A DNA stretch of 46,272 bases from Candidatus Gastranaerophilales bacterium (GCA_028694275.1 JAQUTS010000001.1:1-46272); one strand, 5' to 3'; positions 17,165 to 26,801 are shown, numbered from the stretch's first letter. Notes: generated from the letters alone by a model not told the origin. Translations and numbers: made by a program.

Positions 17165-20100
17165 CGGAAAATATTTTTTAACAAAAATTATTCCTCTTTT
17201 TATACAAAAAGAGAGTGAAATATCAACTGATTTTACTATAACGCAGAGTTCGTACGAAACCTGTAAGGCTACTTTGCATCTTGAAAGAGACGGCAAAGAA
17301 TATGAAGTAAAAGTTAGTTTTAGGCCTATGTCCTCATCAGAAGTCGATAATTTTGTTGCCGTCATAAAACGCCAGCCTTTGATGAGAAGTTTTGTCGGAC
17401 TTCGTAATATAAATGCTTCTGTATTGCAGGCCCTTGAAACTTTTGGTGTGAATTTAATCCCTCAAACCAAGCAAGAATTTATGATGAAATCAAACCAAAA
17501 GATTGATAAAAGCTTGTTTTACGCAGTTGTAAGTGCAATTGCGGATGATCTTGATAAGCATCCGATGCTTCTTTTTGATCTTAGGGCAATTGATCAAGAT
17601 TTGGTTATCAATGCTTGTGATGCACCTGATCCTTTGCTTGTGCAAGAAAGTTCTAACGGGCAAAAAGACTTGCCGTCAATAGTTTTGGATAAAGCCAATT
17701 TGGATGATATGTTTGAGCTTTTGCCTGATAATCCTGATTTTTTTCCGCGTAAAAATTTCAAAATCGAGCTTCTTTCTATTTATGAAAAAATTGATGAAGA
17801 ATTCGAAAGCCTTGCGTTTAATGAAAACATCGCTCCCATTCGGAATACTCATTATTTTTTCTTTAAAGATGATAAAGGTGGCCTAAAGGCTTTTGTTTAT
17901 CCTGCTAATAATTTTTCATTTTATCTGAAATCAAAGGGTTCTTTGTACAGATTCAAAACACAAGTCAAAAAAATCCCGGTTATGGTTGATGGTGAAATAG
18001 TTTGGCGTCAAGAGGCGGGTATTGAAGTCGGTGTTGATATTGTTTTTGATTATTTTCTTAATTTGTCTAAATTGGGCGAAGAAGAAATTTTCACTCCTTC
18101 AACGAAGTTTCTAAACTATACATCGTTATTGGCAAAAGAAATTGTCAGAACAATGCATTTTAGGCCATATGTTAAAGAGCAGGGCGAAATATTTGAAGTC
18201 AAATATTGCATGCTTGATTTGAATGAGCATACAAGCCAGCTTATTGAGGCCCAAAGACTGTTAATGCCTGAAAATTTCGGTTTCGAAGAAGAAAGTTTGT
18301 ACGGCAAAACTTTTGCGACTGAGTTTTTGGATTATTTTGTTAATTATGTTGTTTATAAGTTTATTTTTATCAAAAATGCGGCGTTTAAAATTAATCCGAT
18401 TTTGAACTATCTTGTCAAAAACCAGCCGTTCAGAAGCCTGAAAAATGAAACCAATATAGCAAAAAGTATGAAAATTTGGTTTGATTCAATTGCAACAAGA
18501 CGCCATAGGCACAGGCCTTTGATTAGGATTGAAGAGCTTTCTCAAAGTGAATTTTCGGTGAGTGTTGATATTGTTGATTCTCATCATCCGGATGTTCCGA
18601 TTATGAGCTTTGCTGAACTTTTTATAGATACAGATTCCAAAAAAGAACTTATCAAAAAAGAAATTTCTGATCAGATTTATCTTGCAGGATCTTATTTTGA
18701 GCCTATGAACAGATATGCCCTATCAGAGGGTAAAGCACCTATTTTGCTTTCTATGGCTGATCTTTTGATTGTTATTTCTCAGTTGACTGCTGTTTTGGCA
18801 AAAATTGACATAAATATTATAATCCCGCAAACACTCAAAAATATCGTAATCCCTAAAGCCGTTTTAAGGGCTTATTCTAAGGGAAGTTTTGATTATGATA
18901 ATATTTTTGAGAAAAAGACAGTCGGCACATTCTCTCTTGATGATATTATGGATTTTTCTTATGAAATTTCTATCGGCGATGAAACAATATCAAAAGAGGA
19001 GTTCTTGGAGCTTACAAAATCTGCCCAAAAACTCATTATGTATAAAGACAAATACATTCTTTTGAACCCTGATGATGTCAAAAATCTCGTCAAAAAACTC
19101 AATTCTGTTGACAAAATTGAGATGAATAACGTCAAACTTCTTCATGGGGCTCTGACTCGTCAGTTGAACGGCTTTGAGTTTGATTATGATGAAGCATTTG
19201 AACGAGCTATAAAAAACATCATCGATATTGAAGATATTGATATCCCTGATGGTTTGACAGGTACATTAAGGCCATATCAGGTGAGCGGGTATAAATGGCT
19301 GTATTCCAATTGTAAAAAAGGTTTTGGGTCTTGTATCGCCGATGATATGGGTCTTGGTAAAACTATTCAGGTATTGAGTTTGATTCTAAAACTTAAAGAA
19401 GAAGGCAAGCTTGAAAAACCCGTTTTGTGTATTGTGCCCACAACTCTTGCAGGCAACTGGGTAAAAGAATGTCAAAAGTTTGCTCCTTCCATAAAAACCT
19501 GCATGTATCATGGTCAGGACAGAGAACTTGATATGACATCTGATATGATTATTACTACTTATTCGATTTTGCGGATGGAAATTGAGCATCTTACAGAGCA
19601 TGAATGGGCCATTGTGATTATAGATGAAGCCCAAAATATCAAAAACCCTACAACTGCCCAAACAATGGCGGTAAAATCGCTTAAAACTCCTCATTGTATA
19701 GCTATGACAGGTACTCCTATCGAAAACAGATTAAGTGAGTTATGGAGTATATTTGACTTCGTAAATAAAGGATATTTGGGAAGTTTGAACGATTTTCAAA
19801 AAAACTACGCAAATCAAATCGAAAAAGAAAAAGATATTGAATCAGCACAAAGGCTCAAAAAAGCATCATCTCCGTTTATTTTGCGCCGCTTAAAAACCGA
19901 CAAATCAATTATAGATGATCTTCCTGAAAAAATGGTTCTTGATGATTATTGTTATTTGTCCAAAGAGCAAGCTGCTTTGTATGAAAAAACTCTTGAAAAC
20001 ACGATGAAAACAGTCCAAACTTCATCAGGTATTACAAGACGCGGTAATATTTTGAAGTTGATTACTTCATTGAAGCAAATCTGCAATCACCCGTCGCACT

Positions 20101-20657
20101 ACACCAAATCAAAAAATGTCAAAGTCGATGATTCAGGGAAAATGGCTCATACTGTGGATATTTTGCGCAATATCTTTATGAATGATGAGAAGGCTCTTTT
20201 GTTCTCTCAATATAAAGAAATGGGCGAGATACTTTGCAAGGTTGTGCAAGAAGAGTTCAACATCGAGCCGATATTCTTCCATGGGTCTTTGCCTCGTAAC
20301 AAGCGTGAAGAATATATCGAAGATTTCCAAACAAATGATGACAAAAAACTTATGATTTTGTCTCTAAAAGCAGGCGGTACTGGTCTAAACCTCACTGCTG
20401 CATCAAATGTAATCCATTATGACTTGTGGTGGAACCCTGCTGTTGAAAATCAAGCAACTGACAGAACATATCGTATCGGTCAGGACAAAAACATCATGGT
20501 CCATAGGCTAATCACGATGGGAACATTTGAAGAAAAAATCGATGATATGCTAAAAGCCAAAACAGAACTCGTTGATATGTCATTGTTCTCAGGTGAGCAA
20601 AATATCACGGAACTCTCAGACAAAGAAATCCTAGAGATTTTCTCTTTGACTGTTTAA
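17151..20657 (+). CDS. SNF2-family helicase-like ATPase
   Basis: This DNA translocase has about 1,168 residues. The C-terminal 470 residues hold the complete SNF2 motor. Motif Q/Ia region is LRPYQVSGYKWL near 705, Walker A is DDMGLGKT near 730, Walker B is DEAQNIKNP near 825 and TGTPIENRLSELWS is near 860. The second RecA lobe has LFSQYKEM, LSLKAGGTGLNLT and the arginine-finger segment QATDRTYRIGQ. The first about 690 residues are not recognised, and I see no SWIM-type Cys/His zinc motif. The ATG at 17151 is preferred over an upstream TTG (17139). The last 27 bp overlap the convergent rdgB gene. Bacterial members are linked to transcription recycling and DNA remodelling; this one's role is open. 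Confidence 0.95.
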   Translation: MKKDSGKYFLTKIIPLFIQKESEISTDFTITQSSYETCKATLHLERDGKEYEVKVSFRPMSSSEVDNFVAVIKRQPLMRSFVGLRNINASVLQALETFGVNLIPQTKQEFMMKSNQKIDKSLFYAVVSAIADDLDKHPMLLFDLRAIDQDLVINACDAPDPLLVQESSNGQKDLPSIVLDKANLDDMFELLPDNPDFFPRKNFKIELLSIYEKIDEEFESLAFNENIAPIRNTHYFFFKDDKGGLKAFVYPANNFSFYLKSKGSLYRFKTQVKKIPVMVDGEIVWRQEAGIEVGVDIVFDYFLNLSKLGEEEIFTPSTKFLNYTSLLAKEIVRTMHFRPYVKEQGEIFEVKYCMLDLNEHTSQLIEAQRLLMPENFGFEEESLYGKTFATEFLDYFVNYVVYKFIFIKNAAFKINPILNYLVKNQPFRSLKNETNIAKSMKIWFDSIATRRHRHRPLIRIEELSQSEFSVSVDIVDSHHPDVPIMSFAELFIDTDSKKELIKKEISDQIYLAGSYFEPMNRYALSEGKAPILLSMADLLIVISQLTAVLAKIDINIIIPQTLKNIVIPKAVLRAYSKGSFDYDNIFEKKTVGTFSLDDIMDFSYEISIGDETISKEEFLELTKSAQKLIMYKDKYILLNPDDVKNLVKKLNSVDKIEMNNVKLLHGALTRQLNGFEFDYDEAFERAIKNIIDIEDIDIPDGLTGTLRPYQVSGYKWLYSNCKKGFGSCIADDMGLGKTIQVLSLILKLKEEGKLEKPVLCIVPTTLAGNWVKECQKFAPSIKTCMYHGQDRELDMTSDMIITTYSILRMEIEHLTEHEWAIVIIDEAQNIKNPTTAQTMAVKSLKTPHCIAMTGTPIENRLSELWSIFDFVNKGYLGSLNDFQKNYANQIEKEKDIESAQRLKKASSPFILRRLKTDKSIIDDLPEKMVLDDYCYLSKEQAALYEKTLENTMKTVQTSSGITRRGNILKLITSLKQICNHPSHYTKSKNVKVDDSGKMAHTVDILRNIFMNDEKALLFSQYKEMGEILCKVVQEEFNIEPIFFHGSLPRNKREEYIEDFQTNDDKKLMILSLKAGGTGLNLTAASNVIHYDLWWNPAVENQATDRTYRIGQDKNIMVHRLITMGTFEEKIDDMLKAKTELVDMSLFSGEQNITELSDKEILEIFSLTV

Positions 20658-21212
20658 AAACTCTATCATTTGCTTTAGGGCGATAGATCTGTGCGAAATT
20701 TTATTCTTTTCATCAAGGTTCAATTCAGCCATGGTTTTACCAAGTTCAGGTATAAAAAATATCGGGTCGTATCCAAAGCCATTTGTGCCTTTTTGCTCTT
20801 TAAGGATAATACCTTTACAAATCCCTTCTGATGTATAAAGAAGCTCTCCTTTAGAATCTGTAAGTGTCATGCAACATACAAATTGAGCATTGCGATTGTC
20901 TTGCCCCTTCAAGCTGTCGATGGCTTTTTGTATACGTTCGGCATTTGTTTGGGCCCATCTGGCAGAATGAACACCCGGAGCACCACCCAAAGCTTCTATC
21001 TGAAGCCCTGAATCATCAGCAAGTGCAGGCAATCCCATAAGTCTACTAGCGGCTTTTGCCTTGATGAGAGAGTTATCAAAAAATGTCTTACCATCTTCAA
21101 TAGGGTCAAAATCTGATGGCGGGTTGATTATTTGAATATCAAAATGCTTAAAAATAGCCTGCATTTCAATTAGTTTGTTTTTGTTTTGAGTCGCCAGGAC
21201 AATTCTTTTCAT
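20631..21212 (-). CDS. rdgB: XTP/dITP pyrophosphatase
   Basis: This Ham1/RdgB house-cleaning enzyme hydrolyses XTP and dITP to monophosphates, keeping deaminated purines out of DNA. At 193 residues with the start chosen it has the normal length. Motifs are the N-terminal IVLATQNKNKLIEM, LADDSGLQIEALGGAPGVHSARWA with the catalytic Asp, and TNGFGYDPIFFIP, then SHRSIALKQM. The frame extends 16 codons upstream into uppS, but ATG at 21212 has GGAG six bases before it and gives the family N-terminus. It starts one base after the uppS stop codon and overlaps the helicase 3' end tail to tail. Confidence 0.96.
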   Translation of the reverse strand: MKRIVLATQNKNKLIEMQAIFKHFDIQIINPPSDFDPIEDGKTFFDNSLIKAKAASRLMGLPALADDSGLQIEALGGAPGVHSARWAQTNAERIQKAIDSLKGQDNRNAQFVCCMTLTDSKGELLYTSEGICKGIILKEQKGTNGFGYDPIFFIPELGKTMAELNLDEKNKISHRSIALKQMIEFLNSQRENL

Positions 21213-21213
21213 T

Positions 21214-21951
21214 TTACACTCCAAAACGTCTTGAGCGTTTTGCAAATTCGCGTACGACATCTTCCAATGATTCTTGACCGAATTCAGGCCAATAGGTCTC
21301 TGTTACATAGATTTCGCTATAGGCTAATTGCCACAGAAGGTAGTTGCTTATGCGCATTTCTCCGCCTGTTCTGACCATTATATCGGGGTCGGGAATACCT
21401 GCTGTATAAAGATTGTTTTCGATGGTTTCTTTTGTGATTTCATCAGATTTTAGCTCACCGTTTTCGACTTTTTGGGCAATATTTTTGACGGCGGTTAATA
21501 TCTCGTGCTGGCTACTGTAGTTAATTGCGATTTGAAGGTTTACACCTGTATTATCTTTACTTTTTTCCATTGAAGTGTTAAGAATCCCTTTAAGTTTGTC
21601 ATCAAGTGGCTCCATATCTCCTATGATTTTTATTTTTACGCCTTCTTTTAACATTTCGTTTAGTTCGTTTTTGAGGGTTTCATATAGAAGTTTCATCAAA
21701 AAAGATACTTCTTCTTGGGTTCTTTTCCAGTTTTCTGTAGAGAATGCATATACAGTTATGTATTTAATGCCAAAATCATTTGCCAAACGCACGATTTTTT
21801 TGAGACTCTCAACGCCTTTGTTGTGTCCTGCAGCTGTCGGTAGTCCAAGTGTTTTGGCCCAGCGTCTGTTACCATCCATAATTATTGCAATGTGTTTGAG
21901 CTCAGTTTTTTCTACCAGTTCTTTTATTGTGTATTCTTGTACTTCTAACAT
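21214..21951 (-). CDS. uppS: Isoprenyl (undecaprenyl) diphosphate synthase
   Basis: This cis-prenyltransferase (245 residues) makes the C55 lipid carrier for peptidoglycan and surface sugars, which the MurJ and glycan genes of this window would need. The signature IIMDGNRRWAK has the magnesium-binding D26. Others are AAGHNKGVESL, TVYAFSTENWKR, and near the end DIMVRTGGEMRISNYLLWQLAYSE. The frame opens ten codons earlier at a TTG (21981), but ATG at 21951 has AGGGA seven bases upstream, and a good -10 box occupies the earlier start. Forms an operon with rdgB. Confidence 0.96.
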   Translation of the reverse strand: MLEVQEYTIKELVEKTELKHIAIIMDGNRRWAKTLGLPTAAGHNKGVESLKKIVRLANDFGIKYITVYAFSTENWKRTQEEVSFLMKLLYETLKNELNEMLKEGVKIKIIGDMEPLDDKLKGILNTSMEKSKDNTGVNLQIAINYSSQHEILTAVKNIAQKVENGELKSDEITKETIENNLYTAGIPDPDIMVRTGGEMRISNYLLWQLAYSEIYVTETYWPEFGQESLEDVVREFAKRSRRFGV

Positions 21952-21980
21952 ATTAAAATCCCTACTGCCTATCTTATACA

Positions 21981-22009
21981 ATTATAAAACAAATACGATT
22001 TATGATAAA
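21981..22009 (-). promoter_or_regulatory. Predicted promoter of uppS-rdgB
   Basis: On the minus strand TTTATC (complement of 22004-22009) and TATAAT (complement of 21981-21986) are 17 bases apart. Transcription would start about 23 bases before the chosen uppS ATG. The -35 box touches the divergent PadR gene, whose product could therefore also bind here. Confidence 0.6.
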
Positions 22010-22017
22010 CTTGAGGA

Positions 22018-22518
22018 ATGATTGAGATTTTAATTTTGTACATATTGCTCCCTTCCAAGAACACTCTGTACGGAATCCAAAAAATTATAAAAGACAAATT
22101 TCTTTATCTGAACAGTGCAACTTTCGGATCTTTGCATCCTGCTGTTGAAAGACTCTTGAAAAAAGGTTTTGTCACAGAAAAAAGAACCCTATCTGATGGC
22201 GGGCGCAAAAAAAATATTTATACAATCACTAAAGAAGGCAAAGAATATGTTTTTTCGACTTTGAAGGCGGATTTTTCGCCCAAAACTTCAGGCATTGAAA
22301 GACAAATAGCCGTTAAACTTGCTTGTAGTGATATTTTGGATGTTCAACTGCGAAAAGAATTATATACAAAAACTGTACGATATTATGAGTATAGAGTGGC
22401 TGTATTGCAAAAGTTGTTGAAAAATAAAGACTATAGCAAAATTCAACTAGAGCAAATACACCTTTTTATAAAAAATTATGAGAGCCAGATTAATTTATTG
22501 GGCAATTTTCTAGATTGA
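22018..22518 (+). CDS. PadR-family transcriptional regulator
   Basis: A 166-residue regulator with an N-terminal winged helix (about 1-80). YGIQKIIKDKF forms the first helices, ATFGSLHPAVERLLKKGFV the recognition helix region, and GRKKNIYTITKEGKEYV the wing. A C-terminal helical region with heptad-like spacing would dimerise, as in the PadR subfamily with Vir_act_alpha_C-type tails. PadR proteins repress genes for stress or efflux and often themselves. It is divergent from uppS, with only 66 bp between starts, and precedes the symporter gene, so both are candidate targets. GAGGA sits unusually close to the ATG, leaving the start slightly uncertain. Confidence 0.9.
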   Translation: MIEILILYILLPSKNTLYGIQKIIKDKFLYLNSATFGSLHPAVERLLKKGFVTEKRTLSDGGRKKNIYTITKEGKEYVFSTLKADFSPKTSGIERQIAVKLACSDILDVQLRKELYTKTVRYYEYRVAVLQKLLKNKDYSKIQLEQIHLFIKNYESQINLLGNFLD

Positions 22519-22567
22519 CGGTTTTTTTTCTGTTAGAATTATTTCATAGCTAATCAAAGGAGAAGAC

Positions 22568-23887
22568 ATGCCTAAATCGAAGCTTACTTTATGTATATTT
22601 GCAGCTTTGGTTCTTGGTGTCTTTTGCGGGTGGTTATTCCCCGATTTTTGCGCACAACTCAAACCCTTGGCGGATTTGTTTTTGCGTATGATTAAGATGA
22701 TCATAGCTCCTTTGATTTTGTCAACACTTATTGTCGGTATAGCGTGGCATGGTAATGTCAAACATCTTGGGCAAATCGGCCTTAAGACCATAGTTTATTT
22801 TGAAGTTGTTACAACTTTGGCTTTGGCGATTGGTCTTGGTGTTGCAAATTATTTCAAGCCCGGTCATGGATTCAATGTGGCTGCTTCGGCCCAAAATATG
22901 GCAATTGTTGAGCAAATGGGACATGTTAATGTGAACAGCTCTGTTGCTGATACATTTTTGCATATGGTTCCAAACAGTATTGTTGAAGCAATGGCAAAGG
23001 GTGATATTCTTCAGATAGTTTTCTTTGCGGTATTTTTCTCAATAGCTTTGGCCTCTATAGGTGATAAGGGCAAACCTATTTTGAATGTACTGTCATCTTT
23101 GGCTGATGTAATGTTTAAGGTAACTGAATATGTTATGCTTTTTGCACCTATTGGTGTGTTTGCAGCAATTTCCAGTACCATCGGCGAGAACGGAATAGGT
23201 GTTTTGGCTATTTATGCAAAACTTATAGGAGTTTTGTATTTGGCATTATTTTTGTTTATTACTTTTGTTCTTTTTGTCGCCTGCAAAATTTGTAAAATAC
23301 CTTTTATGGGTTTGTTGAAGGCTCTTCAAGAACCTGCTTTGCTTGCTTTTTCGACTGCAAGTTCAGAGGCAGCATTGCCAAAAGCAATGAAGGTTATGGA
23401 AAATTTCGGCGTTCCTCGAAATATCGTAGGTTTTGTAATGCCGACAGGATATACGTTTAATTTAGATGGAAGCACTCTTTATTTGTCTTTGGCGGTTGTG
23501 TTTGTTGCACAAGCATCGGGCATCACTTTGGATTTGCACCATCAATTGATGATAATGTTGACACTTATGCTCACCAGCAAGGGAATTGCTGCTGTTCCAA
23601 GGGTGTCTTTGATTGTACTTACAGCGACTTTGGCTAGTTTCAATTTGCCGATAGCAGGCGTTGCTATTTTACTTGGAATTGACCAGATTCTTGATATGGG
23701 TAGAACAACCGTAAACTTGATCGGTAATTGCGTCGCTTCAACAGTGATTGCAAAATGGGAAAAAGTTTTCGATTATAATAAAATGTGTGAATATTTGGAG
23801 ATTTCCAATATAAAAATCAGTCCTAAGTATCAAAACATCAGATTTTTGTATAACAATGCGCAAGAAGAAATCTCTAAAATAGGATAG
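22568..23887 (+). CDS. Dicarboxylate/amino acid:cation symporter (DAACS, GltP/DctA-like)
   Basis: An inner-membrane secondary transporter (439 residues) of the glutamate/dicarboxylate family, with about eight hydrophobic segments and two hairpins. The family substrate motifs are visible: FSTASSEAALPKAM (hairpin 1 serine-rich), PTGYTFNLDGSTLYLS (helix 7, the NxDG element) and AGVAILLGIDQILDMGRTTVNLIGN (helix 8). The substrate, whether glutamate, aspartate or C4-dicarboxylate, cannot be told. AAAGGAG is well placed before the ATG. A TTGACG at 22515-22520, overlapping the padR stop, might be the -35 of its own promoter. It precedes a 2-hydroxyacid dehydrogenase by 27 bp. Confidence 0.95.
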   Translation: MPKSKLTLCIFAALVLGVFCGWLFPDFCAQLKPLADLFLRMIKMIIAPLILSTLIVGIAWHGNVKHLGQIGLKTIVYFEVVTTLALAIGLGVANYFKPGHGFNVAASAQNMAIVEQMGHVNVNSSVADTFLHMVPNSIVEAMAKGDILQIVFFAVFFSIALASIGDKGKPILNVLSSLADVMFKVTEYVMLFAPIGVFAAISSTIGENGIGVLAIYAKLIGVLYLALFLFITFVLFVACKICKIPFMGLLKALQEPALLAFSTASSEAALPKAMKVMENFGVPRNIVGFVMPTGYTFNLDGSTLYLSLAVVFVAQASGITLDLHHQLMIMLTLMLTSKGIAAVPRVSLIVLTATLASFNLPIAGVAILLGIDQILDMGRTTVNLIGNCVASTVIAKWEKVFDYNKMCEYLEISNIKISPKYQNIRFLYNNAQEEISKIG

Positions 23888-23914
23888 TAGTTTAATATTA
23901 TAGGAATAAATGTC

Positions 23915-24934
23915 ATGAAAATTGTGTGTTTTGACGTGAAGGACTATGAACGTGCAGAATTGGGCAAGTTATCACAAGTGGCTTCCGATGTTGTATTGTT
24001 AGAAGATAGTTTCCACATAAATTTTGAATCAAATTATGAAAAAATAAAAGACGCAGAGATAATATCCGTTTTCGTCAATTCGAGACTTTGGGCTGATAAA
24101 TTGTCCAAACTCCCTAACCTAAAGTATGTCTCAACCCGCTCGACAGGGTTTTCGCATATTGATTTGGACTATTGCAAAGAACATAATATAGCTGTTTCAA
24201 ATGTCCCTAGATACGGTGATATTACTGTTGCCGAATATGCTTTTGCTTTGCTTATGAGCTTGACCAAAAAAGTTACTGAGTCAGCATCAGATCTCAAAAA
24301 TAACGTTATCAACCCGGGGTCTTATATCGGTACGGAACTTTTCAGAAAAACCGTTGGTGTTATCGGTGTTGGCTCAATTGGCGGGCAATTTTGCCGTATT
24401 GCCCATGGGTTGGGTATGAATATTCTTGGATATGATCTGTATCCAAATCAAGAATACGCTGCTAAATACGGCGTGAATTTTGTTTCTATGAATGAGCTTT
24501 TAGCGCAGTCTGATATTATTTCTGTACATGCACCAAGCACTAAAGAGAACCTTCACTTGATAGATGCACCTCAATTTGAACTGATGAAAAATGGTGTGAT
24601 TATAATTAACACAGCAAGAGGAGAAATAATCAATACAAAGGCGTTATATGATGCTTTGCTGAGTGGCAAGGTGGGCGGTGCTGGCCTTGATGTTCTTGAG
24701 TGCGAGGATATTTTGACAAATCAGGATAAATTTTTGCAAAAAGATGAATGTAAAATACAAGACTGTCTTGAAAAAACTCTGATAAATCACCGACTTTTGA
24801 CAATGAAAAATGTCATCATCACACCGCACGTCGCTTTTGATACTCATGAAGCTGTAGAGCGTATTTTGGCTGTTACACTTGATAATATCCAGATGTTTTT
24901 GAATGGAGAAATTAAAAACAACGTTATAAAATGA
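23915..24934 (+). CDS. D-isomer-specific 2-hydroxyacid dehydrogenase (D-lactate dehydrogenase-like)
   Basis: An NAD-dependent oxidoreductase (339 residues) reducing a 2-keto acid such as pyruvate to the D-hydroxy acid. The nucleotide fold motif VGVIGVGSIGGQFCRIAHGL is followed by D of GYDLYPN, which favours NAD. The catalytic triad lies in NTARGEII (Arg), LDVLECE (Glu) and ITPHVAFDT (His). The N-terminal catalytic half has YVSTRSTGFSHID. Overall it resembles D-lactate dehydrogenases of fermenting bacteria. It is probably co-transcribed with the upstream symporter, which would suit uptake or export of organic acids, but this link is inference. Confidence 0.93.
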   Translation: MKIVCFDVKDYERAELGKLSQVASDVVLLEDSFHINFESNYEKIKDAEIISVFVNSRLWADKLSKLPNLKYVSTRSTGFSHIDLDYCKEHNIAVSNVPRYGDITVAEYAFALLMSLTKKVTESASDLKNNVINPGSYIGTELFRKTVGVIGVGSIGGQFCRIAHGLGMNILGYDLYPNQEYAAKYGVNFVSMNELLAQSDIISVHAPSTKENLHLIDAPQFELMKNGVIIINTARGEIINTKALYDALLSGKVGGAGLDVLECEDILTNQDKFLQKDECKIQDCLEKTLINHRLLTMKNVIITPHVAFDTHEAVERILAVTLDNIQMFLNGEIKNNVIK

Positions 24935-24984
24935 ACTCTTGGATGTAAGCTATAGCGTCGATTTTTCTCAACTTTTAGCTTTAA

Positions 24985-25023
24985 TCACCCGAAATATTCT
25001 ATAGTGTTAGTTTTTTCGGGTGA
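24985..25023 (+). promoter_or_regulatory. Inverted repeat masking the ribosome-binding site of the 57-residue gene
   Basis: TCACCCGAAA (24985-24994) and TTTCGGGTGA (25014-25023) are perfect 10-base inverted copies with a 19-base loop. The right arm contains GGTGA, which pairs with the 16S rRNA tail and lies three bases before the ATG at 25027. If transcribed, the hairpin would hide the ribosome site. It lacks a T tract, so it is not a normal terminator. Confidence 0.55.
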
Positions 25024-25026
25024 ATT

Positions 25027-25200
25027 ATGGCTACAATTATTGAAAACCCCCAAGGAAGACGTACTATCAGGCTGTCTATAGATGATGTTTTTATGATAAT
25101 CGGACAATATCAGCAAATATCTGCTTCCAAAATTTTAGAGTTTGAAGAAGCAAGGCATCTTTTGTCTAAGAATTTTATTTATATTCCAGAAGATGTGTGA
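25027..25200 (+). CDS. 57-residue protein, function unknown
   Basis: A small gene with ATG at 25027 and TGA ending at 25200. The product begins MATIIENPQGRRTIRLSIDD and continues with FMIIGQYQQISASKILEFEE, ending FIYIPEDV. It reads as a compact strand-helix protein with no membrane segment. Codon use matches the neighbours, and the frame is open although no longer than needed. The arginine-rich turn followed by short strands is loosely like small DNA-binding regulators, but I do not assign a family. Its ribosome site is embedded in a perfect inverted repeat. Its last 22 bp overlap the convergent radical SAM gene. Confidence 0.65.
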   Translation: MATIIENPQGRRTIRLSIDDVFMIIGQYQQISASKILEFEEARHLLSKNFIYIPEDV

Positions 25201-26801
25201 AGAGCATCTTGTAATCTGTTTAGTTCTTTTAGCAGACTGGCTTTAGGTATTTCGTATTCAATCATATCCCAAGGCAAAATTTCATCGAAAAGGATGTCTC
25301 TGTTTGCATACCATTCAAACGGCGGCAAATTGCGGTCAATTTCTGAACATTCTTTATAAGCCCTGTTTATACTGCCTAAAGAGGCTGAATTACGGCAAAA
25401 CTCTATTAAAAGTTTTGAAATTCTTCTGTCTCCTCTTGAGATCAATCCTTGAATATGATCCCATTTGATACTTGTCGGGCGATATTTGATTCCTGACATA
25501 TGGAGATGTTTTTTGAGGTAGTCATTTTTTTCTTCAAGGGATTTGATATTTTCTCTGCCATACCATTGAAAAGGCGTATGGGCTTTTGGAACAAAGGATG
25601 TAGAACTGATTGTGATCGATATTTTGCGATATTTTTGCTGTAGTTCTTTTGCAAGAGTGACAAGTTCTTTTATGTCTTCCATTGTTTCTGTCGGAAGCCC
25701 TATCATTGTGTACATTTTTAGGCCTGTAAGTCCGTTTTCTGATGCGATTTTTACGCTTTCAAAAATTTGCTCGCGGGTGAGTTTTTTGTTAATAAAATCA
25801 CGAAGTCTTTGAGATCCTGCTTCAATAGCTATTGTTGATGATTTTTGCCCTGCTTTTACAAGCATTTGAACAATTTTGGGATTAAGCCTGTCAGCTCTTA
25901 GTGATGATATTGACACGTCAAAATTTTCTTCATCAAGTCTATCATTGATGTAGTCTGTGATTTTGTCAAATTCAGGGTGAGCACTCACTAATGCCCCGAG
26001 AAGACCGATTTTGCCTGCGTTTTTAATACCTTGTTCTATGGCATCAATGATTTGTTCATAGCTTGGGTATCTAAACGGCAAATTGCCGTATGAAGCCCAG
26101 CAAAAAGCGCATTTTTGCGGACAACCTCTTGCTATTTCCACTAGGCAATTACTGGAAAACATTGTATTTGGCGTAACAATCGGAGAGTACACGCAATCAA
26201 GGTTTTCTATTGTGTTTTTGATAACTTTTTCATCGGGTGTTATTGATTTGATACTGAAATCATCATTGTATTCAATTTGATATTTCGAGGGGACATATAT
26301 TCCTTTTATGTTTGATAATTGTTCTAGTTTCTGCGCCTTTGTCAAAGTTCTGTTCTCATAAATTAAATCGATAATATCGTTGGAGTTTTCGCCGTCTCCA
26401 ACTATTATGAAATCAAAAAACTCAGCAAAAGGTTCAGGATTTGCTGTCATCACAGGACCGCCGGCAAATAAAAGAGGGTGAGTTTCGTCTCTGTCTTTTG
26501 CATAAAGGGGGATCTTCAGTTTTTCAAGCATTTTAAATATATTAATAAAGTCGAATTCAAAAGAAAAAGAAAAACCAAAAAGCTCCACATCTTTCACGTT
26601 GTGTGATGTTTTTTCTGTATCAAAAAAATATCTTTCCATATTGGCTTTTGGGTTTGTATCGAATATTTTGCACATAGAAAGGTAGCCAAGAGCCGACATT
26701 CCGATGTTATAAGATGCAGGAAAGCTCATCCAAATTTTGATACTGTCTGATAGTTTTTCGCTTGGTTTGTATAGATAGGTTTCTTGCTTTTGTTTAGTCA
26801 T
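25179..26801 (-). CDS. Radical SAM protein, B12-binding-domain type
   Basis: A 540-residue protein with the radical SAM cluster motif C227-x3-C231-x2-C234 in ARGCPQKCAFCW, then a GLLGALVS turn and TIAIEAGSQRLRDF. The N-terminal about 150 residues (GMSALGYL, then FAGGPVMTANPEP, FIIVGDGE) match the cobalamin-binding-like domain that precedes the core in uncharacterised families such as TIGR03960. The classical base-off DxHxxG histidine motif is not seen. Substrate unknown; the partner DUF2344 protein often encoded with this family is absent here. The ATG overlaps the end of the AI-2E-family gene by eight bases, so the two are co-transcribed. Confidence 0.85.
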   Translation of the reverse strand: MTKQKQETYLYKPSEKLSDSIKIWMSFPASYNIGMSALGYLSMCKIFDTNPKANMERYFFDTEKTSHNVKDVELFGFSFSFEFDFINIFKMLEKLKIPLYAKDRDETHPLLFAGGPVMTANPEPFAEFFDFIIVGDGENSNDIIDLIYENRTLTKAQKLEQLSNIKGIYVPSKYQIEYNDDFSIKSITPDEKVIKNTIENLDCVYSPIVTPNTMFSSNCLVEIARGCPQKCAFCWASYGNLPFRYPSYEQIIDAIEQGIKNAGKIGLLGALVSAHPEFDKITDYINDRLDEENFDVSISSLRADRLNPKIVQMLVKAGQKSSTIAIEAGSQRLRDFINKKLTREQIFESVKIASENGLTGLKMYTMIGLPTETMEDIKELVTLAKELQQKYRKISITISSTSFVPKAHTPFQWYGRENIKSLEEKNDYLKKHLHMSGIKYRPTSIKWDHIQGLISRGDRRISKLLIEFCRNSASLGSINRAYKECSEIDRNLPPFEWYANRDILFDEILPWDMIEYEIPKASLLKELNRLQDALHTSSGI

